Source: Exiguobacterium aurantiacum
GTDB taxonomy: Bacteria; Bacillota; Bacilli; Exiguobacteriales; Exiguobacteriaceae
NCBI RefSeq assembly: GCF_001766415.1
Contig: NZ_MKXO01000001.1
Location: 124,001 to 188,000, forward strand
Direction: 5' to 3'
Length of the DNA stretch: 64,000 bases
Shown here: one piece after another, positions 45,520-55,439 of the stretch
Position numbering within the stretch: the first letter of the stretch is position 1
How the letters are laid out: every line of letters starts with the position of its first letter
Translations under genes and position numbers: made by a program
Notes under the pieces: generated by a model
Databases searched by the model: none
What the model was told of the DNA's origin: nothing
Seen by the model: only the letters and a program-made list of their open reading frames with translations

Positions 45520-46641
45520 ATGATGGAAACAAACATGGAACCACGCTTTCGAATTTTTGACGTATTGCAGGCTGAGGACTATGAACAGATCGTATTTTGC
45601 CAAGATCAAGCATCAGGCTTGAAAGCGATCATCGCGATTCATGATACGACGCTCGGACCAGCCCTCGGCGGACTGCGGATGTGGAATTATACATCAGAAG
45701 AAGAGGCGCTCACAGACGTGCTACGTCTCGCCAAAGGGATGACGTACAAGAATGCGGCGGCGGGACTTAACCTCGGCGGCGGGAAAGCCGTCATCATCGG
45801 GAACGCGAAGACGGACAAATCGGAAGCGTTGTTCCGTGCCTTTGGCCGTTACGTCCAGTCGCTCAGCGGTCGCTACATCACGGCTGAAGACGTCAACACG
45901 ACCGTCGCCGATATGGACTTCATCCATATGGAGACCGACTACGTGACGGGCGTCAGCCCTGCGTTTGGCTCGAGCGGCAACCCGTCTCCTGTTACCGCGT
46001 ACGGTGTCTATCGCGGCATGAAAGCGGCCGCGAAGTGGAAGTTCGGTTCCGACTCGCTCGCCGGCAAGACGGTCGCCGTCCAAGGTGTCGGGAACGTCGC
46101 CTATAACTTGTGCCGCCACTTGCATGAGGAAGGCGCGCATCTGATCGTCACGGACATTAACGAAGACGCGCTCAAACGGGCCGAGACGGACTTTGGGGCG
46201 ACAGTCGTCAAACCGGATGAGATTTATGCGGTCGAGTGTGACATCTTCGCGCCATGTGCGCTCGGTGCGGTCATCAACGATGCGACGATCCCGCAACTGA
46301 AAGCTCAAATCGTGGCCGGTGCGGCCAACAACCAACTCGCTGAAGACCGTCACGGCGACGTGTTAGAGGAGCGAGGCATCTTGTACGCACCAGACTTCGT
46401 CATCAATGCCGGCGGTGTCATCAACGTGGCCGATGAGCTCGAAGGGTACAACCGCGAGCGGGCCATGAAGAAAGTCGACTTGATTTATGACAACATGCAG
46501 CGTGTGTTCGAAATCGCTGAACGGGACGGGGTACCGACTCACGTCGCGGCAGAGAAGATGGCCGAAGAGCGCATCCAGATGATGTCGCGCTCGCGCAGCC
46601 AGTTCTTGAAAGTCGAAAAAAGCCTGTTAGGTGGGCGCTAA
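45520..46641 (+). CDS. bcd: Branched-chain amino acid (leucine) dehydrogenase
   Basis: 373 residues. NAD-dependent oxidative deamination of Leu, Ile and Val to 2-oxo acids. The dinucleotide-binding [13 protein letters not shown], the hexapeptide region PALGGLRMW and the catalytic Lys in [19 protein letters not shown] are present. AGGAGG lies 8 bases before the ATG; a second ATG follows directly. Confidence 0.95.
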   Translation: MMETNMEPRFRIFDVLQAEDYEQIVFCQDQASGLKAIIAIHDTTLGPALGGLRMWNYTSEEEALTDVLRLAKGMTYKNAAAGLNLGGGKAVIIGNAKTDKSEALFRAFGRYVQSLSGRYITAEDVNTTVADMDFIHMETDYVTGVSPAFGSSGNPSPVTAYGVYRGMKAAAKWKFGSDSLAGKTVAVQGVGNVAYNLCRHLHEEGAHLIVTDINEDALKRAETDFGATVVKPDEIYAVECDIFAPCALGAVINDATIPQLKAQIVAGAANNQLAEDRHGDVLEERGILYAPDFVINAGGVINVADELEGYNRERAMKKVDLIYDNMQRVFEIAERDGVPTHVAAEKMAEERIQMMSRSRSQFLKVEKSLLGGR

Positions 46642-46642
46642 C

Positions 46643-47734
46643 ATGACGAGACAGCTCGTTCTAGCGATCAACCCGGGATCGACGTCAACGAAAGTCGGTT
46701 TATTTGAGGGCTCAGACGAAATTTTGTCGAAAACGGTCCGCCACGGAGAAGATGTCACAGGATTGTCACTCCCGGAACAATTGCCTCACCGGGAGCAAGA
46801 AGTACGGGACTTGTTAATTGAATCGGGCATCGCCGGCGAATCGTTGTCGGCGATCGTCGGTCGCGGCGGACTGCTCGCCCCAATGACTTCGGGGACGTAT
46901 GCCGTCAATGAACTCATGCGCGAAGATCTCACGAGCGGGCGTTACGGCGTGCACGCATCCAACTTGGGCGGCTTGATCGCCTATAAGCTCGGAGAATTAT
47001 TTCAAGTACCGAATTTTATCGTCGACCCGGTAGTCGTCGACGAGATGCATGACCTCGCTCGAGCGACGGGCATGCCGGAAATCAATCGACGGAGCATCTT
47101 CCACGCCTTGAATCAAAAAGCCGTGGGCAAGCGCTTCGCAGCAGAAAATGGAAGCGATTACAACGAGCTCAACTTGATTATCGCGCATCTCGGGGGCGGC
47201 ATCACGGTCGGGGCGCACGCGTCCGGGAACGTCATCGATGTGAACAATGGACTCGATGGGGACGGTCCGCTCGCACCGGAACGAGCCGGCTCGATTCCTG
47301 TTGGACAGGTAGTAGAACTATGTTATAGTACCAGGTATAATAAAAACGATATGAAACAGAAAATCGTCGGTCGCGGTGGACTGTATGCGCACCTCGGAAC
47401 GGTCGACGCCATCGAAATCGAAGACCGGATGACGGCAGGTGACGATAAGGCCGCACTTCTCTATGAGACGATGGCGTACCGAGTCGCCCAAGAGATCTCC
47501 AAGCACGGGGCCACGCTGTCAGGGAACGTCGATGCCATCATCTTGACGGGCGGGATCGCCTACTCGGATTGGCTGACCGGGAAGATCAAAGACCGGGTCG
47601 GCTACTTGGCACCCGTCCACGTCTATCCGGGTGAGGATGAATTGAAGGCGCTCACGGAAGGGGCCCTTCGGATCATCCGGCAAGAAGAAGCTGTAAAAGC
47701 ATATGAGGGGGATACACATGGCACGAGAATTTGA
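46643..47734 (+). CDS. buk: Butyrate kinase
   Basis: 363 residues from the ATG at 46643 (AGGTGGG upstream). ASKHA-fold acyl-phosphate kinase; it forms ATP from butyryl- or branched acyl-phosphate. LAINPGSTSTKVGLF, AHLGGGITVGAH and ILTGGIAYSDW are typical. Codons around 47311-47345 (TAT AGT ACC AGG TAT AAT) are unusually AT-rich and rare for this operon; they hold a promoter/FapR-like sequence. The end overlaps lpdV by 17 bases. Confidence 0.94.
   Translation: MTRQLVLAINPGSTSTKVGLFEGSDEILSKTVRHGEDVTGLSLPEQLPHREQEVRDLLIESGIAGESLSAIVGRGGLLAPMTSGTYAVNELMREDLTSGRYGVHASNLGGLIAYKLGELFQVPNFIVDPVVVDEMHDLARATGMPEINRRSIFHALNQKAVGKRFAAENGSDYNELNLIIAHLGGGITVGAHASGNVIDVNNGLDGDGPLAPERAGSIPVGQVVELCYSTRYNKNDMKQKIVGRGGLYAHLGTVDAIEIEDRMTAGDDKAALLYETMAYRVAQEISKHGATLSGNVDAIILTGGIAYSDWLTGKIKDRVGYLAPVHVYPGEDELKALTEGALRIIRQEEAVKAYEGDTHGTRI
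47301..47342 (+). promoter_or_regulatory. Putative internal promoter with FapR-like box inside buk
   Basis: TTGGAC (47301-47306), 17 bases, TATAGT (47324-47329), with TAGTACCAGGTATAATA (47326-47342) overlapping the -10. The 15-mer TAGTACCAGGTATAA is identical to the FapR-like box at the accB promoter (28756-28770). It would drive lpdV-bkdAA-bkdAB-bkdB separately from the sigma-54 promoter. Inference from sequence only. Confidence 0.5.
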
Positions 47735-49127
47735 TGTCATCGTCATCGGCGGCGGACCTGGTGGTTACGTCGCCGCGATCAAAGCGGCGCAGGCCGGTAA
47801 GCACGTCGCGATCGTCGAGGCGGAAAAACTAGGCGGGACATGTCTACATAAAGGCTGCATCCCGACAAAAGCGCTCTTGAAGGCAGCGCACGTCTATCAA
47901 ACGGCGAAACATGGCGAAACGTATGGCGTAGAAGTCGGGACGGTCACGTTCAACATGGGACGGGCACAAACGTTCAAACGAGAGCTCGTCTCCGGCCTTG
48001 AGAAAGGCATCGAGCACTTGATGAAGCAAGGGAAAATCGAAGTGTTCCGCGGCAAAGCCTCGATCTTGGGACCGAGCATCTTCTCGCCCCAACCGGGAAC
48101 GGTCGCGGTCGAGGATGAAACCGGCGAGTCGGAGCTGTTGTTGCCGAACCAGTTGATCATCGCGACGGGATCGATCCCCCGGGAGCTCCCAGGGTTGCCG
48201 TTCGATCATGAGCGCATCCTCAATTCAGACGACTTGCTCCAGTTCGAGCAGTTGCCGACGTCCATCGCCATCATCGGAGGCGGCGTCATCGGCGTCGAAT
48301 GGGCGTCGATGCTGATCGACCTCGATGTCGACGTGACGCTGATCGAGGTCGGCGAACGTCTGTTACCGCTCGAAGACAAGGCCATCTCGCGAGAAGTCGA
48401 GCGACTGCTCAAGAAACGCGGCGTGCGTGTGAAGAAAAATGTGACGGTCGACCCGGAACGCACGACCGTGTCAGCGGACGATGTCGCGCTCGCGGTCGGT
48501 GACGAAGAGATCACGGTCGACTGTGTGCTCGTCTCGATCGGTCGGATCGCGAATACGGAAGACCTCGGGCTGCAGAACACGTCGATCATCGTCGAGAACG
48601 GCGTCATCCAAGTCGACTCGCAATATCGGACGAAAGAACGTCACATCTTTGCGATCGGCGACTGCATCGGTAAACTCCAGCTCGCCCACGTCGCGTCAGC
48701 TGAAGGTGTCAAAGCGGTCGAAGCGATTCTCGGTCAAGAACCGACACCGCTCGACTACAACGTCATCCCGCGCTGTGTGTACGGTGTACCCGAAGTCGCA
48801 TCGGTCGGATTGACCGAAGAGGCGGCAAAAGCAGCGGGACACGTTGTCAAGACGGGGACGTACCGTTTCAACGGTCTCGGAAAAGCCCGGATCGAAGGAC
48901 AAGCCGACGGATTCGTCAAGCTGATCTCAGATTCGGACACTGACGACCTGCTCGGAGTCCACATCGTCGGACCGAAAGCGACAGAACTGATCACGGAAGG
49001 CGGGCTCGCCCTCGTCTTGAACGCGACGGCTTGGGAGATGGGTCAGCTCGTCCACCCGCACCCGGCACTGAGCGAAGCATTCCAAGAAGCGGCGCTCGCC
49101 GTGGACGGGTTACCGATTCACGCCTAA
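47718..49127 (+). CDS. lpdV: Dihydrolipoyl dehydrogenase of the branched-chain complex (E3)
   Basis: 469 residues from the ATG at 47718 (GAGGGGG upstream). FAD disulfide oxidoreductase that reoxidises dihydrolipoyl E2 with NAD+. FAD motif IGGGPGGYVAA, redox pair Cys42/Cys47 in GGTCLHKGCIPT, NAD-binding IIGGGVIGVEWAS and the C-terminal HPHPALSEAF with the catalytic His-Glu. Confidence 0.95.
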   Translation: MAREFDVIVIGGGPGGYVAAIKAAQAGKHVAIVEAEKLGGTCLHKGCIPTKALLKAAHVYQTAKHGETYGVEVGTVTFNMGRAQTFKRELVSGLEKGIEHLMKQGKIEVFRGKASILGPSIFSPQPGTVAVEDETGESELLLPNQLIIATGSIPRELPGLPFDHERILNSDDLLQFEQLPTSIAIIGGGVIGVEWASMLIDLDVDVTLIEVGERLLPLEDKAISREVERLLKKRGVRVKKNVTVDPERTTVSADDVALAVGDEEITVDCVLVSIGRIANTEDLGLQNTSIIVENGVIQVDSQYRTKERHIFAIGDCIGKLQLAHVASAEGVKAVEAILGQEPTPLDYNVIPRCVYGVPEVASVGLTEEAAKAAGHVVKTGTYRFNGLGKARIEGQADGFVKLISDSDTDDLLGVHIVGPKATELITEGGLALVLNATAWEMGQLVHPHPALSEAFQEAALAVDGLPIHA

Positions 49128-49141
49128 GGAGGAAACAGGAA

Positions 49142-50149
49142 ATGGAACAAATGACTGTGAATTCATATGAAGAGCTTGGCTTGTCGAAACAAGACCTCAC
49201 CGCGATGTTTGAGACGATGGTCCGGGCCCGTAAAATCGATGAACGGATGTGGAAATTGAACCGAGCCGGGAAAATCCCGTTCGTCGTCTCGTGTCAAGGA
49301 CAAGAAGCGGCCCAAGTCGGGGCGGCGTTCGCCCTCGAGAAAGGGACCGACTACATCCTCCCATACTACCGGGACGTCGCCGTCGTCTTGCATTTCGGTC
49401 AGACGGCGCGTGACTTGATGTTGTCGGCGTTCGCCAAAGCGGAAGACCCGAACTCGGGCGGCCGGCAGATGCCAGGTCACTTCGGCTCGAAACAACTTCG
49501 CATCGTGACGGGGTCGTCTCCGGTGACGACGCAAGTGCCGCACGCGGTCGGTGTCGCACTCGCGGCCAAACTGAAAAAAGAAGAGCTCGTCACGTTCGTA
49601 TCGTTCGGTGAAGGCTCGTCGAACCAAGGGGACTTCCACGAAGGGGCAAACTTTGCCGGCGTGCATAAACTTCCGGTCATTTTGTTCTGTGAGAACAACA
49701 AGTACGCGATCTCGGTACCGCTGTCGAAGCAACTCGCCTGCGAGCGCGTCTCGGACCGGGCGAAAGGATACGGGATGCCAGGAGTGACGGTCGACGGGAT
49801 AGACCCGATCGCCGTCTACGTCGCCGTGAAAGAGGCGCGCGCCCGCGCACTCCGCGGAGAAGGGCCGACGTTGATCGAGGCGGAAGTCGAACGGCTCGTG
49901 CCGCACTCGTCAGATGACGATGACAAGGCGTACCGCTCGTCAGAAGAACTCGCCGAACTGAAAAACCGCGACGGGATTCAGTTGTTCCGGAAGCGATTGC
50001 TCGAAGATGGCGTCGCAACCGAGGCCGAACTCACAGACATCGAGACGAAAGTCGACGTCGAAGTGAACGAAGCGACGACGTACGCCGACAAGGCGCCTTA
50101 TGCGTCACCGGAATCGACGATGGACCACGTGTACGAGGGGGATAACTGA
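49142..50149 (+). CDS. bkdAA: Branched-chain 2-oxo acid dehydrogenase E1 alpha
   Basis: 335 residues from the ATG at 49142 (AGGAGG upstream). TPP-dependent subunit that decarboxylates branched 2-oxo acids. The TPP/Mg motif runs from GEGSSNQGDF to FCENN, with GEG in place of the common GDG. PYYRDVAVVLHFGQ and the SSDDDDKAYR phosphorylation-loop-like region are also seen. One-base overlap with bkdAB. Confidence 0.95.
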   Translation: MEQMTVNSYEELGLSKQDLTAMFETMVRARKIDERMWKLNRAGKIPFVVSCQGQEAAQVGAAFALEKGTDYILPYYRDVAVVLHFGQTARDLMLSAFAKAEDPNSGGRQMPGHFGSKQLRIVTGSSPVTTQVPHAVGVALAAKLKKEELVTFVSFGEGSSNQGDFHEGANFAGVHKLPVILFCENNKYAISVPLSKQLACERVSDRAKGYGMPGVTVDGIDPIAVYVAVKEARARALRGEGPTLIEAEVERLVPHSSDDDDKAYRSSEELAELKNRDGIQLFRKRLLEDGVATEAELTDIETKVDVEVNEATTYADKAPYASPESTMDHVYEGDN

Positions 50150-51126
50150 TGAAAACGTTTATTGAAGCGATCAACGAAGCAATCCATGAAGAGATGGAAC
50201 GCGATGAGAACGTGTTCGTGCTCGGTGAGGACGTCGGCGTCCGCGGTGGTGTCTTCCGGGCGACGCAAGGCTTGATTGAAAAGTATGGTGAGGACCGTGT
50301 CATCGATGCTCCGCTCGCTGAAAGTGCGATCGCAGGCGTTGGGATCGGTGCGGCCATGTATGGGATGCGGCCGATCGCCGAGATGCAGTTCGCCGACTTC
50401 ATCATGCCGGCCGTCAACCAAATCGTGTCCGAGGCGGCGAAAATCCGTTATCGCTCGAACAATGACTGGACGTGCCCGATGGTCATCCGGGCGCCGTTCG
50501 GGGGCGGGATCCATGGCGCGCTCTATCATTCACAGTCGGTCGAGGGCATGTTCAACTCGACGCCTGGTTTGAAAGTCGTCATCCCGTCCGACCCGGTCGA
50601 CGCCAAAGGACTGCTCAAGGCGGCGATCCGTTCGAACGATCCTGTCCTCTTCTTTGAGCATAAACGGGCGTACCGCTTGTTAAAGGCGGACTTACCGACT
50701 GACGACTATACGGTCGAGATCGGCAAGGCCGCCGTAAAACGCGAAGGCGACGACGTGACGATCATCACGTACGGCCTCTGTGTCCATATGGCCCAAGAAG
50801 CCGCGAAGACGCTCGAGGCAGAAGGGATCAGCACGCATATTTTGGATTTACGCACGGTCTATCCGCTCGATCAAGACGCGATCGTCGAAGCCGTCAAGAA
50901 GACGGGTAAAGTCCTGCTCGTGACCGAAGACAACAAAGAAGGCAGCATCATCGGGGAAGTTGCAGCCATCATCGCCGAGAAAGCGCTGTTTGAACTCGAT
51001 GCGCCGATCGAGCGCTTGGCAGGGCCGGACGTGCCGGCGATGCCGTACGCGCCACCGATGGAGAAGTATTTCATCGTATCCCCTGAAAAAATTGCGGAGC
51101 GGGCCCGTCAGCTCGCTGCGTTTTAA
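50149..51126 (+). CDS. bkdAB: Branched-chain 2-oxo acid dehydrogenase E1 beta
   Basis: 325 residues. Completes the E1 active site with the alpha subunit. Typical segments are FVLGEDVGVRGGVFRAT, DAPLAESAIAGVGIGAA and the KAVKREGDDVTIITYG start of the C-terminal transketolase domain. Ends 11 bases before bkdB. Confidence 0.95.
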   Translation: MKTFIEAINEAIHEEMERDENVFVLGEDVGVRGGVFRATQGLIEKYGEDRVIDAPLAESAIAGVGIGAAMYGMRPIAEMQFADFIMPAVNQIVSEAAKIRYRSNNDWTCPMVIRAPFGGGIHGALYHSQSVEGMFNSTPGLKVVIPSDPVDAKGLLKAAIRSNDPVLFFEHKRAYRLLKADLPTDDYTVEIGKAAVKREGDDVTIITYGLCVHMAQEAAKTLEAEGISTHILDLRTVYPLDQDAIVEAVKKTGKVLLVTEDNKEGSIIGEVAAIIAEKALFELDAPIERLAGPDVPAMPYAPPMEKYFIVSPEKIAERARQLAAF

Positions 51127-51137
51127 GGAGGGGTCTT

Positions 51138-52451
51138 ATGGAACAGACGATCAAGATGCCACAACTCGGGGAAAGTGTGACCGAAGGGACGATCACGACA
51201 TTCCTCGTCAAGCCGGGCGACCGGGTCGAAGAGTATGAACCACTCGCTGAAGTCATGACCGATAAAGTGACGGCCGAGATCCCGGCGACGAGTGCTGGGA
51301 TCATTAAAGAGCTGTTGATTGGTGAAGGCGATACCGTTAGCGTCGGCACGCCGGTCTTGACGATGGAAGTCGCAAGCGCTACCGATGAGCCCGCCGAAGT
51401 GACAACTGAAGACACGAAGCAGCCGGAACAGGCTGCGGTCGTCGCGACCGTTCCTGTTTCCGCGCCGCCGCGTAATAGAAGCGCGAACGGGCGTTTCTCA
51501 CCGGCCGTCATCCGTCTCGCGAGTGAGAATGATATCGATTTGAATCAACTCGACGGCTCAGGACTCGGTGGCCGGATCACGCGCAAAGACGTCCTTCGTT
51601 ACTTATCGGAAGGTCGTCCGCGTCAACCGGAACCGGCGACGCAAGTACCGGTTCAAGAGACGATGACGCAAGTGAAGCTCGATGTGCCAGAAACCGTCAC
51701 GAAGCCTGTCGTCGCGCCAATGACCGCTTCGACACCGAGTGAATCGTCAGACCGTATTGAGATGATCCCGACGGCGGGTGTCCGTCAAGCGATCGCGAGC
51801 AACATGGTCCGCTCGAAGCACGAGGCACCGCACGCGTGGCTCATGATCGAAGTCGACGTGACGAACCTCGTCGAGGCGCGCGCCAAATTGAAAGATGAGT
51901 TCTTCGAACGGGAAGGCGTCAAGTTGACGTTTATGCCGTTCTTCATGAAGGCGGCGGTCGAGGGTCTGAAGAAACATCCGATGATGAATTCGGAGTGGGC
52001 CGGGGACCATATCAAAGTCCATAAAGATATCCATCTATCGGTCGCCGTCGCGGCGAACGATGCGCTCTACGTCCCGGTCATCAAGCATGCGGACGAGAAG
52101 AACATCAAAGGGCTCGCCGTCGCGCTTCAAGACGTCGCCGGCCGTGCCCGCGCGAACCGCTTGAAAGCCGACGAGATGCGTGGCGGCACGTTCACGATCA
52201 ACAATACGGGCGCTTTCGGATCGATCCAATCGGCCCCGATCTTGAACTACCCGCAAGCGGCGATTCTCTCGGTCGAATCGATCGTGAAGCGTCCCGTCTG
52301 GGTGAACGGTATGTTCGCGGCACGCGACATGGTCAACTTGTGCATGTCGGTCGATCACCGCGTCCTCGACGGTCTCGTCGCCGGACAGTTTTTACAGGCG
52401 ATTAAACAGTCGCTCGAATCAATCGACCCGAACACGTACACACTTTATTGA
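51138..52451 (+). CDS. bkdB: Branched-chain 2-oxo acid dehydrogenase E2 (lipoyl acyltransferase)
   Basis: 437 residues. Lipoyl domain 1-77 with the lipoylated Lys in MTDKVTAEIPA, a Pro/Thr/Val-rich linker, the E1/E3-binding domain (about 118-155, SPAVIRLASENDIDLNQ), a second linker and the catalytic domain with DHRVLDG. It transfers the acyl group to CoA, giving isobutyryl-, isovaleryl- and 2-methylbutyryl-CoA, the primers of branched-chain fatty acids. Last gene of the operon. Confidence 0.95.
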   Translation: MEQTIKMPQLGESVTEGTITTFLVKPGDRVEEYEPLAEVMTDKVTAEIPATSAGIIKELLIGEGDTVSVGTPVLTMEVASATDEPAEVTTEDTKQPEQAAVVATVPVSAPPRNRSANGRFSPAVIRLASENDIDLNQLDGSGLGGRITRKDVLRYLSEGRPRQPEPATQVPVQETMTQVKLDVPETVTKPVVAPMTASTPSESSDRIEMIPTAGVRQAIASNMVRSKHEAPHAWLMIEVDVTNLVEARAKLKDEFFEREGVKLTFMPFFMKAAVEGLKKHPMMNSEWAGDHIKVHKDIHLSVAVAANDALYVPVIKHADEKNIKGLAVALQDVAGRARANRLKADEMRGGTFTINNTGAFGSIQSAPILNYPQAAILSVESIVKRPVWVNGMFAARDMVNLCMSVDHRVLDGLVAGQFLQAIKQSLESIDPNTYTLY

Positions 52452-52456
52452 TCCAA

Positions 52457-52490
52457 AAAGGAGCCACGGACGCATGTCCGTGGCTCCTTT
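52457..52490. terminator. Bidirectional terminator between bkdB and spo0M
   Basis: AAAGGAGCCACGGAC / GTCCGTGGCTCCTTT perfect 15-bp stem with loop GCAT. Confidence 0.9.
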
Positions 52491-52492
52491 CG

Positions 52493-53269
52493 TTAAATTG
52501 ACCGTTCAATCAATGACTCGATGTCGCGGCGAATGCGTTCGGGTGAAGATAAGTCGGCCTGTGAGTAACTGAGCCGATGTGTCGACTCATCGGTCCCGGT
52601 TAAGTCGGCGAATAGACTGCCTAAACTATGAACGCTCTTGTCGACTTGGATCAACAAGTCGAGGCTCGTCTCGTCTTGCAGCAAGATGACCTCGAGTTCG
52701 TCGAGCCGACGTCCGAAACTTGTGCCGTTCGGCGAATACTCGAGCTCTTGAGCGATCGGGAGTCGTCCCGAGCGATGTCTGGCCGGCAGCATCTCGGTAT
52801 CGGCTTTTTTCAAGCGGAAACCGATATCGTCGAGCACGTCGAGGATGACTTGCTGCTCGCGGTTCGGTTTGACGAGAATCGAATCCTCGTCTTTCGGGTC
52901 GACCGCTTGGGCGATATCGAGGCCGGTCTCGATCCATGTCTTCGATTGGCTGACGGATATCGGTGTGTTGAACGGCACCTCGATCGTGAACGGGATCTCT
53001 TTCACTTCGTCCGGTCCGATCATGAACGGCGCCTCGTTCAACAAGATTTTTTCGATTGTGAACGTCGAATACGTCGTCTTGTCGTTGACCTCGTGCTTGT
53101 AGAGCGTATTGAAGAAAATGTAGATACGGTCGACCGATTGTTCGACGTTGCCGCCTTTGATGTGGACGACCCCGTCGAGCGTACCGCCGGGAACACAACT
53201 GTTCTCCGCCAGGCGCGTATCGACAGTCGCAGCCCCGATTCCAATCGATGAAAGTAACTTTTTAAACAT
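52493..53269 (-). CDS. spo0M: Spo0M family arrestin-like protein
   Basis: 258 residues from the ATG at 53269 (AAAGGAGG upstream), the length I recall for B. subtilis Spo0M. An arrestin-like N-terminal half (FKKLLSSIGIGAATVDTRL, PGGTLDGVVHIKGG) is followed by a helical C terminus. Spo0M affects sporulation control and cytoskeletal organisation in Bacillus. Its retention next to a genome segment lacking spoIIIA and spoIVB points to a non-sporulation role. Confidence 0.92.
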   Translation of the reverse strand: MFKKLLSSIGIGAATVDTRLAENSCVPGGTLDGVVHIKGGNVEQSVDRIYIFFNTLYKHEVNDKTTYSTFTIEKILLNEAPFMIGPDEVKEIPFTIEVPFNTPISVSQSKTWIETGLDIAQAVDPKDEDSILVKPNREQQVILDVLDDIGFRLKKADTEMLPARHRSGRLPIAQELEYSPNGTSFGRRLDELEVILLQDETSLDLLIQVDKSVHSLGSLFADLTGTDESTHRLSYSQADLSSPERIRRDIESLIERSI

Positions 53270-53359
53270 ATAATGATCCTCCTTTGACGTTTGCACGTGT
53301 TCGTGTAATAGTATGTACGGATGCACGTTTAAAAAGTTTCGCAACTACTTAAAAAAAGG

Positions 53360-54553
53360 ATGAATCAAGTGGAATATACAGATTTGATGGAACGGCTCAA
53401 CGGTCTGATCGAAGATGGGGAGCTTGTGACGGCGACAATCAGTCAACCACGTCAAAAATCGAGCGATTTACGCCGGGTGAAACTGAAGCCGGTATTGTTG
53501 AAAGATGAGTACCACATACAGTTTGAATACCAATTTGAGCGCGTCATGAAACATAAAAATTTACGTACGGAAGAAGCGATCGCAGAGCTTGGACAGCTGC
53601 TCGAAAACTTCCGGCAAGGACAGTTTCAGCTGAAAGCGACCGAGCTCCATTTCCAACTCTCGAAAAAGTTTAAAGTAACGTATAAAGAGCGGCCAACGGA
53701 CGTGAAGCAAGTGAAACTGACGCACAACCGCGAAAAGCAGTACGTGTTGCCGGTCGATGAGCCGGTCCCGTTCCTGATTCGCCTCGGCGTCCAGTCGGCA
53801 GATGGGAAAGTGAAGCGTCAGAAGTACGATAAGTTTAAACAAATCAACCGGTTCCTCGAGTTCATCGAGGATTCGATCAAATACCTCCCGACCGACCGGA
53901 CTGTCCGGATTCTCGATTTCGGTTCGGGCAAATCGTATCTGACGTTCGCCTTGTACCATTTCTTGCATGAGATGAAAGGGTATGACGTACACATCACCGG
54001 GCTCGATTTGAAGAAGGAAGTCATCGAGGAGTGCGCCGGGATCGCCCGCGACCTCGGCTACGAGCGGCTCGAGTTTCTCGTTGGGGACATCAATGAATTT
54101 GAAGGCGAGTCGGCGGTCGATATGGTCGTCACGCTCCATGCCTGCGACGTCGCGACCGACATGGCGCTCGCGCGAGCGGTCCGCTGGGGGGCGAAAGTCA
54201 TCTTGAGCGTGCCGTGTTGCCAGAAAGAACTGAACCGGCAACTCGAGGCGCCGAGCCTCGACGTCATGCTTCAACACGGCCTCGTCAAGGAACGGTTCGC
54301 GGCGCTCGCCACCGATTCGATCCGGGCCGAACTGCTCGGTCTCGTCGGCTATGAAGCGCAGTTGCTCGAATTTATCGACATGGAACATACACCAAAAAAT
54401 ATTTTGATTCGCGCCTATTTGACGAACCGCGAAGCGACCGAAGAGCAGCGCGTCCGCTACAAAGCGTTCAAGTCGTTACTCGGTGCGGACCCGTTCCTTG
54501 AAGGTCAGTTGAGCGATAGACTTGTCCTAACCGATCCACAAGACGTAAAATAA
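53360..54553 (+). CDS. Class I SAM-dependent methyltransferase (Methyltransf_32-like)
   Basis: 397 residues. An N-terminal half (1-170) of unknown fold, then a Rossmann methyltransferase: [18 protein letters not shown] (SAM motif I), [13 protein letters not shown] (motif II), [14 protein letters not shown] and the VPCCQKEL motif with a Cys pair typical of PF13679. Relatives include eukaryotic METTL25 and GSTCD-like proteins; the bacterial substrate is unknown. Divergent from spo0M. Confidence 0.87.
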   Translation: MNQVEYTDLMERLNGLIEDGELVTATISQPRQKSSDLRRVKLKPVLLKDEYHIQFEYQFERVMKHKNLRTEEAIAELGQLLENFRQGQFQLKATELHFQLSKKFKVTYKERPTDVKQVKLTHNREKQYVLPVDEPVPFLIRLGVQSADGKVKRQKYDKFKQINRFLEFIEDSIKYLPTDRTVRILDFGSGKSYLTFALYHFLHEMKGYDVHITGLDLKKEVIEECAGIARDLGYERLEFLVGDINEFEGESAVDMVVTLHACDVATDMALARAVRWGAKVILSVPCCQKELNRQLEAPSLDVMLQHGLVKERFAALATDSIRAELLGLVGYEAQLLEFIDMEHTPKNILIRAYLTNREATEEQRVRYKAFKSLLGADPFLEGQLSDRLVLTDPQDVK

Positions 54554-54587
54554 GAAAGATAAGACGAAAGTCGAAAGGGGAAACAAT

Positions 54588-55016
54588 ATGGATTTTCAAT
54601 TATACTTTCAAGATGTAGTCGAACAGGCACGCAATGAAGTACGGGCGGCAGGATACACCGAACTGACGACACCGGAAGAAGTCGATGCGGCACTGAAAAA
54701 AGAAGGCAAGACGCTCGTGCTCGTCAACTCGGTATGTGGTTGCGCCGGTGGGATCGCTCGTCCGGCCGCGGCCTATGTGAACAAGATGGAAGGCACGAAA
54801 CCGGATCAGTTCGTCACCGTCTTCGCCGGACAAGACCGGGAAGCGACGGACCGGGCTCGTGAGTATTTCGAAGGGTACGCCCCGTCGTCACCATCGATCG
54901 CGCTACTCGAAGATGGAAACATCGTCACGATGGTCGAACGGAGCACGATTGAGTCGTCGACGGCTGAAGAGCTCGTCGAACAGTTACAGACGTTGTTCGA
55001 TATTTATTACGCGTAA
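54588..55016 (+). CDS. BrxA/BrxB family bacilliredoxin
   Basis: 142 residues. Thioredoxin-fold protein with the CGC motif in [13 protein letters not shown], which removes bacillithiol from oxidised protein cysteines. Position after the bkd genes corresponds to yqiW (BrxB) of B. subtilis. AAAGGGG precedes the ATG; terminator downstream. Confidence 0.93.
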   Translation: MDFQLYFQDVVEQARNEVRAAGYTELTTPEEVDAALKKEGKTLVLVNSVCGCAGGIARPAAAYVNKMEGTKPDQFVTVFAGQDREATDRAREYFEGYAPSSPSIALLEDGNIVTMVERSTIESSTAEELVEQLQTLFDIYYA

Positions 55017-55027
55017 TCAATGTGTGG

Positions 55028-55055
55028 GCGCAAAGGCTTTGCCTTTGCGCTTTTC
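55028..55055 (+). terminator. Terminator of the bacilliredoxin gene
   Basis: GCGCAAAGGC / GCCTTTGCGC stem with loop TTT, then TTTT; 20 bases before the DUF952 gene. Confidence 0.88.
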
Positions 55056-55075
55056 CTTAAGAAGGGATCGATCGA

Positions 55076-55417
55076 ATGGAACCAGTCGTTAAAATCATGA
55101 GTGAGGCGGAATATGCGATCGCCTTGTCGCGAGGTGAAATCAACGAAGAATCGCTCCAAACGGAAGGATACGTTCGTTGCTGCACCCCGCAACAGATCAG
55201 TAAAGTCGCGAGGCGCCACTACCACGGGGAGCGGGTCGTGCTCGTCTCATTCCATATTAACCGCCTCGGCAGCTTGCTCCACTACGAGCTAGATGAGGAC
55301 GGAGACCGCTATCCGCACGTATATAGCGCCATCCCGATCACGTCGGTAAAACGGGTTCAACCTTATGGGTCGACAGATAACGGTACGGTCACGTATTTCG
55401 CTTACGAGCGGATGTGA
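55076..55417 (+). CDS. DUF952 family protein
   Basis: 113 residues with the DUF952 pattern (EGYVRCCTPQQISKVARRHY, LVSFHINRLGSLLHYE, YPHVYSAIPITSV). DUF952 is a small glutathione-S-transferase-unrelated domain resembling ADP-ribosyltransferase folds; its function is unknown. GAAGGGATCG precedes the ATG. It lies alone between terminators and the art promoter. Confidence 0.87.
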   Translation: MEPVVKIMSEAEYAIALSRGEINEESLQTEGYVRCCTPQQISKVARRHYHGERVVLVSFHINRLGSLLHYELDEDGDRYPHVYSAIPITSVKRVQPYGSTDNGTVTYFAYERM

Positions 55418-55439
55418 CCGTATTTTTTTGATTTTTATG

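Noticed and set aside
53561-54388. 275-codon minus-strand frame opposite the methyltransferase gene
   Set aside because: Shadow of a gene with clear SAM-binding and VPCC motifs.
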